DNA of 64,000 nt, taken from a beta proteobacterium MWH-UniP1 (GTDB lineage Bacteria; Pseudomonadota; Gammaproteobacteria; Burkholderiales; Burkholderiaceae_A). This document shows positions 46,186 through 53,828 of this stretch, in pieces. Position 1 is the stretch's first letter. Every line of letters starts with the position of its first letter. The notes below the pieces were generated by a model. The model was not told where the DNA came from, made no database searches, and saw nothing but the letters and a program-made list of their open reading frames with translations. The translations under genes and the position numbers were made by a program. The DNA lies in NCBI GenBank assembly GCA_036362785.1, contig CP143625.1, positions 1,861,401-1,925,400 on the forward strand, read 5' to 3'.

Positions 46186-47427
46186 TTAACGAATCCGAAA
46201 CCCGGTGCCGCTAAAGGCGATAAAAATTCGCAACGCCATGAGTGAAAATGTAATGGCCGCCGCCCGCGCCAGGCCGCGCAAAGGACCACGCCGAACCACC
46301 AAGGGTTCGCGCTTTGCTGAAATGGATATCGCTGCCTCTAACTTTTCCCGAAGCTGCGCCGTTGCGCTGGCGTCATCGGCCACCAGATTGGCTTCCAGAG
46401 AGAGCATGAGCGAAAAAGGATCGATATTCGATGAGCCCACCGTCATTGCATCATCGATCACAGCAACCTTGGCATGCAAAAAACTCTCAGTATATTCATA
46501 GATCTCAATACCCGCCGCCACCAACTCGCCAATGAGTGCTTGCGTCGCCCAATGGGTCCACCATTGGTCGCTGTTGCCTTGCAAGAGCAGCCGAACACGA
46601 ACACCGCGGCCGGCGGCCTCGATCAAGGCCTGCCGAAAACGGTAGGTGGGTACAAAATAAGCATTCGCGATAAGAACGTCCCGCTTAGCAAAACGAATCT
46701 TCCACAAATACCAGCTCTCGATGCTGCGCCGATGACGCAGATTGTCTCGCAGCAACAGTCGCGAGCGCCGTGACACATATTTCCGAGCGGGCGGCCCCCG
46801 CCAGCGTAGATGTCGGCGCGTACTACGCCAGGCCTGACGGACCCGAATCAGTTCTTCGGCACGGCGCTCTGATTCCAGCAGCCGCTTAAGACTGCCACGC
46901 AGTGAGTTGCGTAAGCTCGTGCGCCACCACAGCCGACGCATCACCCGAGACATGGCATTGATCACTCGGGCCGAGCTAACCCTGACAGCGAAATCTAGTC
47001 TTGGCGACTTCAGATCCCCATGTACAAGATCAAAACGATCCCCAATCAAATTGATGCCACCAATAAAACCGACACGCTCGTCGATCATGACAAGCTTGCG
47101 ATGAATACGCCGCCATGTCTTTGGCGCGAGCCAACGAACACCAGGCCGATAAAGTTCCACCTCGACTCCGCTGGTATCGAGCCGCTGCCCAACCCACGCC
47201 ATGGCACCGGCTGCGCCAAAACCATCAAGCACCACATGCACACGCAGTCCGCGTTTGGCGGCCCGCACCAATGCCGCAAGCACCTCATTGGTGGGCGGGT
47301 CGTCGTGAATCAGATAAGACTCAAGATAAATCGCATGCTGGGCACGATCAATCTCGCTGATCAAAGCTGGGAAATACTCGTCAGCGCCTTGCAAGATTTC
47401 AATCAGTGGTGTGCCGAGTTCAGCCAC
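46186..47427 (-). CDS. clsB: Cardiolipin synthase-like phospholipase D (ClsB type)
   Basis: The 413-residue protein has two HKD motifs: HRKLVMIDERVGFIGGIN (from His109) and HAKVAVIDDAMTVGSSNID (from His318), each with the downstream Gly/Ser. The architecture without N-terminal membrane helices fits ClsB, which condenses phosphatidylglycerol or phosphatidylethanolamine to cardiolipin. The region 160-235 is strongly basic, useful for binding anionic lipid, and the last 30 residues form a hydrophobic segment. The start is a GTG at 47425-47427, overlapping the NudB-EEP stop by 8 nt. Other phosphatidyl transfers are possible. Confidence 0.88.
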   Translation of the reverse strand: MAELGTPLIEILQGADEYFPALISEIDRAQHAIYLESYLIHDDPPTNEVLAALVRAAKRGLRVHVVLDGFGAAGAMAWVGQRLDTSGVEVELYRPGVRWLAPKTWRRIHRKLVMIDERVGFIGGINLIGDRFDLVHGDLKSPRLDFAVRVSSARVINAMSRVMRRLWWRTSLRNSLRGSLKRLLESERRAEELIRVRQAWRSTRRHLRWRGPPARKYVSRRSRLLLRDNLRHRRSIESWYLWKIRFAKRDVLIANAYFVPTYRFRQALIEAAGRGVRVRLLLQGNSDQWWTHWATQALIGELVAAGIEIYEYTESFLHAKVAVIDDAMTVGSSNIDPFSLMLSLEANLVADDASATAQLREKLEAAISISAKREPLVVRRGPLRGLARAAAITFSLMALRIFIAFSGTGFRIR

Positions 47428-48661
47428 GTTTCAGCTCAAGATCAACAATTACGGGCACATGGTCGGAAAGCTTTGACCAGCCACGAGCGTTGTGGATTTC
47501 AGGGGCTGCCTGACGGGCAGTGCCGCAAAAAAGAACTGAAAACCCCCGCTGGAAAATACGGTCCATGCGCATCAGGGGCATCAGGCTTGGAAAGGTCCGC
47601 AGTGGCCGCCTTCTTCCAGAACGCATGACCTCGGCCATGCCAATCTCAGTGACCAAACGATGGCCAAGCACCAAGCGCCAATCATTAAAGTCACCGGCAA
47701 TAAGCACTGGCGCATTGGCGGATACTTCCTGCTGTATCCATTGCACAAGGGCCGTCTCTTGACGCCTGCGACTTCCTGAGAATAAGCCAAAATGCACTAC
47801 AAACACATGGACATGCTGGCCATGAACATCTAAGACGGCATGTAGCGTTGCCCGCTGCTCTAACACATGGTCAGAAAAATCCCGTGTCTCGGTCGACACG
47901 ATTGGGTAGCGACTCAGGATTGCATTTCCGTGGTGGCCATGCAGATAACTGGCCGTAGTGGCATAGGCAACGTAATAGCCAGATGGGGCCAGAAAATCAT
48001 GTTGGCCACTGCTTGGCCAATCGCGATAGCGAAGGGCGTGGCGATCATGGCGCCCCTGGACTTCTTGCAGGCAGATCACATCTGCGCCGAGCTGATGAAT
48101 CGCTGATTGCACCTCGTGGATACTCAGCTGTCGTCTGAGCTTTGGCAAAGCGCGTTGTCGCCCTTTGTGAATGTTGTAAGTGGCCAGTCGAAGTTGTGGT
48201 GGCGTTACGGAAAGGCGGCTCGGAAGTTCTCGAATCGCCTTGGCGTTACTCCATGAAAAACAACGCTCTGCGGCTTCCTGCCAGGGCAACCACTGATAAG
48301 AAAGGTGCTCTCGCGGAGCAAGTCGAACCGCGATGCTTTTCGGCACACAGACACTAAACACATGCTCGGTGTTGTGCGTGACGCCATCGGGATAGCGATG
48401 ACGCCAATGCGGAAAAATTTCATAAACCTGCTGAAAGCCCCAATCCATTAGTGGTTCAACGGCAGGATCATCCAGCCCAATTCCTGTTTCTTCGAATAAC
48501 TCTCGTCGCGCCGTCTCGGCCAATGGTTCGTCATAAGAATCGCGACTTCCGGTAACAGACTGCCAAAAGCCTGGATGGTCGGCACGCTCGAGCAACAAGA
48601 CGTCCATGTCCGAGGAATGGATGATTACAAGAACCGACTGTGGAATTTTGGTGCCTGCCAT
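47420..48661 (-). CDS. Fusion of NudB-type NUDIX hydrolase and endonuclease/exonuclease/phosphatase domain
   Basis: One uninterrupted 413-residue frame carries two enzymes. Residues 1-150 are a NUDIX domain of the NudB type, which removes pyrophosphate from dihydroneopterin triphosphate in folate synthesis: QSVTGSRDSYDEPLAETARRE with the box at 38-60 ending REL-x-EETG, plus EHVFSVCVP and SYQWLPWQEA. Residues 157-413 are an EEP domain: RLATYNIHKG, ICLQEVQ (Glu200), GNAILSRYPI, APVLIAGDFNDW and LSDHVPVIVDLEL. In related bacteria these are usually separate neighbouring genes. The fusion would tie a pterin pyrophosphatase to a possible phosphatase or nuclease. It is followed by clsB with an 8-nt overlap. 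Confidence 0.9.
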   Translation of the reverse strand: MAGTKIPQSVLVIIHSSDMDVLLLERADHPGFWQSVTGSRDSYDEPLAETARRELFEETGIGLDDPAVEPLMDWGFQQVYEIFPHWRHRYPDGVTHNTEHVFSVCVPKSIAVRLAPREHLSYQWLPWQEAAERCFSWSNAKAIRELPSRLSVTPPQLRLATYNIHKGRQRALPKLRRQLSIHEVQSAIHQLGADVICLQEVQGRHDRHALRYRDWPSSGQHDFLAPSGYYVAYATTASYLHGHHGNAILSRYPIVSTETRDFSDHVLEQRATLHAVLDVHGQHVHVFVVHFGLFSGSRRRQETALVQWIQQEVSANAPVLIAGDFNDWRLVLGHRLVTEIGMAEVMRSGRRRPLRTFPSLMPLMRMDRIFQRGFSVLFCGTARQAAPEIHNARGWSKLSDHVPVIVDLELKRG

Positions 48662-48685
48662 GGAATAAAAGCGGCAATCTACGTT

Positions 48686-49078
48686 TTAACGATAGGCCAA
48701 CAAGATCGGAAACCAAAAGGCCACGGTTGCCACCACAAAGAAGAGTCGACTGGCGTAACGCAGCGTTCGAAAGCCGCGATCCGTTTCGCCATGAGTCATT
48801 AGGCGCCACGACTTCCATGCAGGCACCGCAGCACTGACCACCCAAAACATTGGGGCCGGCAGCAACCCAACCAGACACAACATCGTGACCACAAAGACTG
48901 CGGCGTAAAGCAGTAATACCCCTGCCTTTAGATTGGCGAGACTGCGACGGCGGACAAACCAGGCGGCCACCACAAGGGGGGCCGTAGCGGCAAGCGCCGC
49001 CAGTAGTGTCGCCATTGACTGGGCTGCCGCACCCCCAATGGCCACCAACAGCAACAGATAGCCCGGCGGCCCAAACAA
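48686..49078 (-). CDS. Small integral membrane protein of unknown function
   Basis: I do not recognise this protein. From a TTG at 49076-49078 it gives 130 residues with about four hydrophobic helices (roughly 5-20, 25-40, 52-70, 112-128) and a basic connecting segment. The frame is open upstream to 49144 inside aspS, so the start is uncertain; the TTG just after the FGPPGY-proximal region is chosen because it keeps the overlap with aspS small (stop of aspS at 49083-49085). The basic loop followed by a final helix faintly resembles the end of UbiA-family prenyltransferases, but this is too weak to use. It lies between aspS and the NudB-EEP gene on one strand. Confidence 0.55.
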   Translation of the reverse strand: MFGPPGYLLLLVAIGGAAAQSMATLLAALAATAPLVVAAWFVRRRSLANLKAGVLLLYAAVFVVTMLCLVGLLPAPMFWVVSAAVPAWKSWRLMTHGETDRGFRTLRYASRLFFVVATVAFWFPILLAYR

Positions 49079-49082
49079 GGAA

Positions 49083-50879
49083 CTATCCCGCGATCTTTGG
49101 CGCTTCGCGCAGGCGGATATGCAGCTCACGCAACTGCTTTTCATCCACCGCCGAAGGTGCCTGAGTCAGCAAACACTGTGCACGCTGGGTCTTGGGGAAG
49201 GCAATCACATCACGAATGCTCTCGGCGCCCGACATCAGAGTCACGATACGATCCAAGCCAAAAGCAATACCGCCATGGGGAGGCGCGCCATATTGAAGCG
49301 CATCCAACAAGAAACCAAACTTCATCTTGGCTTCTTCAGGGCCAATCTTCAGAGCACGAAAGACCTTGCTCTGGACTTCTTCGCGGTGAATACGAACCGA
49401 ACCGCCACCCAACTCCCAGCCGTTTAGCACCATGTCATAGGCTTTGGCCACACATTTTCCAGGGTCGGTGTTCATGAGATCTTCATGACCATCTTTCGGT
49501 GCGGTAAACGGATGATGGACAGCAACCCAGCGGTCCTCTTCCTCGTCGTGTTCGAACATGGGGAAATCAATCACCCACAAAGGTTTCCACCCTGCCTCAA
49601 AAAGACCATGTTGTTTTGCAAAATCACTATGGCCAACTTTCAGACGCAAGGCACCAAGCGCGTCGTTGACAACTTTTGCACGATCCGCACCGAAGAAAAT
49701 CAAATCGCCATCCTGGGCACCGGAGCGCTCCAGGATCGCTGCAATCGCATCATCGTGCAGGTTTTTGACAATTGGTGATTGCAAACCATCGCGGCCTTTG
49801 GCGCGGTCATTGATCTTGATCCAAGCCAGGCCCTTTGCCCCATAGATCTTGACGAATTCAGTGTAACTATCAATTTCCCCGCGGCTAATCGATGCGCCCC
49901 CAGGGATTCTCAAGCCTGCAACACGGCCCTTCGGGTCGTTGGCTGGATCAGAGAAGACTTTGAAATCCACTGATTTCATGGCGTCGGTCAACTCAGTGAA
50001 TTCGAGCTTGACACGCAAGTCTGGCTTATCGGAACCGAAACGTTGCATTGCCTCGGAATAGGCCATCACCGGGAAGGAGTCGGGCAATGCAATCTGGATG
50101 GTGGTTTTAAACACATGACGAATCATGCGCTCGAAGAGATCACGGATCTGCTGCTCGGTGAGAAATGATGTCTCACAGTCAATCTGAGTGAACTCGGGCT
50201 GACGGTCTGCACGAAGATCTTCATCTCGGAAGCATTTGGTGATCTGATAATAGCGATCAAAGCCCGACACCATGAGTAGCTGCTTAAAGAGCTGGGGCGA
50301 TTGGGGCAAGGCAAAAAACTGCCCCGCATTCACTCGGGACGGCACGAGATAGTCACGCGCACCCTCGGGCGTGGACTTGGTCAGCATGGGCGTCTCAATG
50401 TCGACAAACCCTTCGGCATCGAGATAGCGACGCACCTCCATGGCCACGCGATAACGCAACATCAGATTCTTTTGCATCATCGGCCGGCGCAGATCCAACA
50501 CACGGTGGGTCAGACGGGTGGTCTCTGACAGGTTGTCATCGTCGAGCTGGAATGGTGGCGTAACCGAAGGATTTAGGACCGTGATCTCATGGCAGAGAAT
50601 TTCAATCTCGCCACTTTTTAAGTTGGAGTTGATCGTGCCTTCGGGCCGCTTACGGACCAGACCTGTGATCTGGATACAGAATTCGTTGCGCAGCGTTTCG
50701 GCCGTTTTGAACATGTCAGGCCGGTCTGGGTCACAGACCACCTGAGCCAGACCTTCGCGATCACGCAAGTCAATAAAAATCACACCACCATGGTCACGCC
50801 GGCGATGCACCCAGCCGCATAAGGTAACCGTCTGTCCAAGTTGCTCAGCACAGACTGAGCCAGCGTATTGAGAGCGCAT
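49083..50879 (-). CDS. aspS: Aspartyl-tRNA synthetase
   Basis: AspS charges tRNA-Asp; bacterial enzymes of this type in species lacking AsnRS may also charge tRNA-Asn. The 598-residue class IIb synthetase has the OB-fold anticodon domain ([23 protein letters not shown]), motif 2 [17 protein letters not shown], a GAD insertion at about 290-420, and motif 3 [13 protein letters not shown]. The ATG at 50877-50879 gives the standard N-terminus. DUF502 lies upstream after a 54-nt gap. Confidence 0.98.
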   Translation of the reverse strand: MRSQYAGSVCAEQLGQTVTLCGWVHRRRDHGGVIFIDLRDREGLAQVVCDPDRPDMFKTAETLRNEFCIQITGLVRKRPEGTINSNLKSGEIEILCHEITVLNPSVTPPFQLDDDNLSETTRLTHRVLDLRRPMMQKNLMLRYRVAMEVRRYLDAEGFVDIETPMLTKSTPEGARDYLVPSRVNAGQFFALPQSPQLFKQLLMVSGFDRYYQITKCFRDEDLRADRQPEFTQIDCETSFLTEQQIRDLFERMIRHVFKTTIQIALPDSFPVMAYSEAMQRFGSDKPDLRVKLEFTELTDAMKSVDFKVFSDPANDPKGRVAGLRIPGGASISRGEIDSYTEFVKIYGAKGLAWIKINDRAKGRDGLQSPIVKNLHDDAIAAILERSGAQDGDLIFFGADRAKVVNDALGALRLKVGHSDFAKQHGLFEAGWKPLWVIDFPMFEHDEEEDRWVAVHHPFTAPKDGHEDLMNTDPGKCVAKAYDMVLNGWELGGGSVRIHREEVQSKVFRALKIGPEEAKMKFGFLLDALQYGAPPHGGIAFGLDRIVTLMSGAESIRDVIAFPKTQRAQCLLTQAPSAVDEKQLRELHIRLREAPKIAG

Positions 50880-50933
50880 AAAAGTTCCTGAATGGATCTA
50901 GATCATAAAAACGAGAAAGCAGAGATGGGCCAA

Positions 50934-51548
50934 TCAAGCCTTGGGCTTTTTTGGTAACGGCGGTACCGTTCCCATGCTCACGACATACTTCAAGGCAGCA
51001 TCCACGCCAATGGATAACTCCACGACTTCTGATCGGGGAATCATCAAAAAGAAACCCGATGTTGGGTTTGGTGTTGTTGGCACATAAACCGACACACAAT
51101 CAGTGGGCAGATGTTGCGCGACATCTGGGGAAGGCGTGCCCGTTAAAAATGCGATCGTCCAGGCGCCCTGACGGGGGTATTGGATCAGCACCGCCTGACG
51201 AAAGGCCTGACCATTTGGCGACAAAATCGTGTCGCTGACCTGCTTCACCGATGAGTAAATTGAGCGGACCAGCGGGATGCGCTGCATGGTGGCTTCCCAG
51301 ATATCCACTAGCTTTTGGCCAAGAAAGTTTGCCGCCAAAAAACCGGTGATCAGGATGAATAACACCACCACCAGCACGCCAAAACCGGGGATGTGCACAC
51401 CGAAGAGCGACTCTGATCGCAAGGCGATCGGCAAGATGCTGTCGAGAAGATCAAAAATCCAGGTGATCACCCAAATGGTGATCGACAACGGCGCCCAAAG
51501 AATCAGGCCCGCAAGGAAATAACGCTTAAAGTTTGTCTGGGTGAGCAC
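50934..51548 (-). CDS. DUF502 family membrane protein
   Basis: The 204-residue protein belongs to DUF502, of unknown function. It has two N-terminal membrane helices (about 10-33 and 55-76), the family motif KRYFLAGLILWAPLSITIWV, IPLVRSIYSSVKQVSDTI in a soluble domain, and VSVYVPTTPNPTSGFF with IPRSEVVELSIGVDAALKYVVSMG. The start is a GTG at 51546-51548 with GGGATCAG upstream. It stands just before aspS, an arrangement usual in Burkholderiales. Confidence 0.92.
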   Translation of the reverse strand: MLTQTNFKRYFLAGLILWAPLSITIWVITWIFDLLDSILPIALRSESLFGVHIPGFGVLVVVLFILITGFLAANFLGQKLVDIWEATMQRIPLVRSIYSSVKQVSDTILSPNGQAFRQAVLIQYPRQGAWTIAFLTGTPSPDVAQHLPTDCVSVYVPTTPNPTSGFFLMIPRSEVVELSIGVDAALKYVVSMGTVPPLPKKPKA

Positions 51549-51571
51549 AGTCTGATCCCGATCGCGTGACG

Positions 51572-51886
51572 TCAGGTCGTTGAGGGGGGTGTTGCTGAAC
51601 TCGAGGCGCTAGGGGCAGCTGGCGCTGGACCGCTGGCCGATGCGCTGGTACTCGTTGCCGTAGTACTCCCGGCAGTGTCTGCAGCCGCCGAGGTTTTTTT
51701 ACCCTGGTCTCGGAAATCTGTCACATACCAGCCAGACCCCTTCAGCGCAAAACCTGCGGCGGTCACCTGCTTGACGAGTTTCGGCTGTCCGCACTCCGGA
51801 CAGTCCACCAATGGTGGATCAGAGAGCTTTTGAAGGGCGTCTTTCTGAAATCCGCACCCTTCACAACGATAGGCGTAGATCGGCAT
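51572..51886 (-). CDS. FmdB-type zinc ribbon protein
   Basis: The 104-residue protein starts MPIYAYRCEGCGFQKDALQK and has two CxxC pairs (CEGC and CPEC) forming a zinc ribbon of the FmdB family (regulatory protein FmdB, CxxC_CXXC_SSSS). The second half, after about residue 65, is a low-complexity tail of Ala, Ser, Thr and Pro, as the family name suggests. ATG at 51884-51886 with GGAAG upstream. It precedes DUF502 and aspS; a co-transcribed set is likely. Function unknown. Confidence 0.9.
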   Translation of the reverse strand: MPIYAYRCEGCGFQKDALQKLSDPPLVDCPECGQPKLVKQVTAAGFALKGSGWYVTDFRDQGKKTSAAADTAGSTTATSTSASASGPAPAAPSASSSATPPSTT

Positions 51887-51902
51887 GATGGTCACTTCCC
51901 GT

Positions 51903-51932
51903 AAAAAAGACGCGCGCCGCAAAGGCGGCGCG
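51903..51932 (-). terminator. Intrinsic terminator downstream of ssb
   Basis: The perfect stem CGCGCCGC (51913-51920) and GCGGCGCG (51925-51932) with a 4-nt loop is followed on the - strand by TCTTTTTT. It lies about 100 nt after the ssb stop and 17 nt before the fmdB ATG, separating the two units. Confidence 0.88.
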
Positions 51933-52030
51933 ATAGATGGAAATAAACCAAGATTTTACCCGTGAAAGCGCCTGTTTGGGCGAATCAACGGGCAAGCCCT
52001 GCTTGGGAAGAACGCCCCTAAACAGCCAAC

Positions 52031-52474
52031 TTAAAAGGGAATATCGTCGTCAAGCTCGTCAAATCCCGGGGCCTTGGCGGCCGACTTGGCGGTGCGGGCC
52101 GGCGCAGAGGCTCCGCCGCCGCCCATATCTGGGGCATCTCCCGAAGACTCATCCCGACGGCCGCCAACAAACTCCAACTCAGTGATCCGGGCGCGCAGTG
52201 AAAAGCCCTGGCCTGAGCCGTCTTTCTTGTCATAGGTCTCGATATGAGGCTCTGAAAGGGTGACAAAGACCTGGGAGCCCTTGGACAGGTAAGGCTGAAG
52301 CTTCTCAACGCGATCCCCCCACATGGCGGCATTGATCCACTGGGTTGGGCGACGGCCGTCGCTGCCTTTTCGGCCGTAATCAAAGGCCAACGAGATATCC
52401 ATGACCGCCTTGCCATCGGGGGTATAACGGGCAACCGGTTCGTTTCCAATTCTTGCAACACCAACCATCAACAT
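52031..52474 (-). CDS. ssb: Single-stranded DNA-binding protein
   Basis: SSB coats single-stranded DNA in replication, repair and recombination. The 147-residue protein has the OB fold with VARIGNEPVARYTPDG, WINAAMWGDRVEKLQPYL and GSQVFV, a disordered Gly/Ala linker at about 108-135, and the acidic partner-binding tip DDDIPF. The start ATG at 52472-52474 has AGGAG 6 nt upstream. The MFS gene lies 81 nt upstream on the same strand and uvrA is divergent beyond that. No LexA box is visible in the gap. Confidence 0.97.
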   Translation of the reverse strand: MLMVGVARIGNEPVARYTPDGKAVMDISLAFDYGRKGSDGRRPTQWINAAMWGDRVEKLQPYLSKGSQVFVTLSEPHIETYDKKDGSGQGFSLRARITELEFVGGRRDESSGDAPDMGGGGASAPARTAKSAAKAPGFDELDDDIPF

Positions 52475-52555
52475 AGTTTTCTCCTAAAAAGCGCCCGACA
52501 TCGGGACCACCCCAGCATGGATAAGCACCCGCGTTTTGACGATCCGGTATTTGGA

Positions 52556-53785
52556 TTAGCCAGACGCCTGACCCATCGGGTCAGCCGGTTTGGGCTTTCG
52601 GGGGCCTAATTCTTTTAAACCAAACGAGATAATGCCCCAAACCAGGATCGTCGCGGCGCAGACCAGATAGACCGCGGTCTCACCAAAGGCCTTGGCCATA
52701 ATGCCCCCGAGCAGGCCCCCAGTGAATAGCCCGAGTGACTGGGTTGTGTTGTAGACCCCAAGCGCTAGGCCGCGATGCTCTGGCGGCGCAACTCGGGATA
52801 CCCAAGAGGGCAAAAAGGCCTCTAAGAGATTGAATGACGTGAAAAACAAAAACAGGACGGCCGCCCATATCCAAATGACATGGGGAACGAAGGCAAAGCC
52901 GGCGATCGCGGTGCCCATCAGGCCGATGGCTGCCAAAAAAGCAGGCTTGTAATGGCCGGTCCGCTCAGCCCAAAAAATAGGCGGAATCATGGCCAGAAAA
53001 GACAGCATCACGACAGGCAGATAGATCTTCCAGTGCTCGGGCAGTGCCGTGCCCATATCGATCAGGGCCAGGGGAATCACCACGAAGATGGCCGTCTGGG
53101 TCATGTGAATCATGAAAATTCCCAGGTTTAGCCGCATCAACTGGCCGTTAGATAGGACAGTTTTCTTGGCCTGGTCCATGGAAGCGTCCATGGCCTTTTT
53201 TCGGGCGGGTTCCTTCATGCGAACCACGGGAATCATTGCGGCAAGGACTAAAAGCCCAGTGAGCCAAAACAACCCCTCCATGCCCATCACGGCAGACAAG
53301 GCGGGTGCCACGATCAAAGACAAGGCAAAGGCCAACCCGATCGTTCCACCAATAAGCGCCATAGCGCGCGTACGCAGTTCATCCCGCGTGGAATCCGCAA
53401 GAAAGGCCGTGACTGCTGCAGAGATTGCGCCCGCGCCCTGTAGGGCCCGGCCGACCGCAAGGATTTCAATACTTGTCGCCAGTGCAGCAACAAAGCTGCC
53501 CAGCGCAAAGACTGCCAGCCCCACCAAGATTACTTTTCGGCGGCCATAGCGATCCGAAGCGATGCCAAACGGGATCTGCAACAGGGCCTGTGTCAATCCA
53601 TAGACGCCGACCGCAATACCAATCCAAAGCGGATCAGCGCCACCGTCTAATTTTTTTGCCTCGGCAGCCAGGATTGGGAAAACCAAAAATAGGCCAAGCA
53701 TCCGCAAGCCATACAGCATGGAGAGCGCCAGGCAGGCCCGCCATTCATCCCGTGTGAACCGAAGTTTTTGAGGTGCTTTCGTCAT
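52556..53785 (-). CDS. MFS transporter (YajR/multidrug-type)
   Basis: The 409-residue protein has the twelve-helix pattern of the major facilitator superfamily. The first loop has the MFS signature in SDRYGRRKVILVGL and motif C-like GRALQGAGAISAA in helix 4-5. The start TRDEWRACLALSMLYGLRMLGLFLVFPIL resembles YajR-like drug/H+ antiporters, although no C-terminal YAM domain follows. The substrate is unknown. It is divergent from uvrA with a 43-nt gap and lies upstream of ssb, as seen in many betaproteobacteria. Confidence 0.9.
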   Translation of the reverse strand: MTKAPQKLRFTRDEWRACLALSMLYGLRMLGLFLVFPILAAEAKKLDGGADPLWIGIAVGVYGLTQALLQIPFGIASDRYGRRKVILVGLAVFALGSFVAALATSIEILAVGRALQGAGAISAAVTAFLADSTRDELRTRAMALIGGTIGLAFALSLIVAPALSAVMGMEGLFWLTGLLVLAAMIPVVRMKEPARKKAMDASMDQAKKTVLSNGQLMRLNLGIFMIHMTQTAIFVVIPLALIDMGTALPEHWKIYLPVVMLSFLAMIPPIFWAERTGHYKPAFLAAIGLMGTAIAGFAFVPHVIWIWAAVLFLFFTSFNLLEAFLPSWVSRVAPPEHRGLALGVYNTTQSLGLFTGGLLGGIMAKAFGETAVYLVCAATILVWGIISFGLKELGPRKPKPADPMGQASG

Positions 53786-53828
53786 AAGCGGGAGTTATAG
53801 TATTCGATTGGCCTAATCCAAGCGAACT

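Noticed and set aside
52475-53828. LexA box expected near uvrA or ssb
   Set aside because: I looked for CTG-N10-CAG in the gaps before ssb and uvrA and saw none, so SOS control is not claimed.
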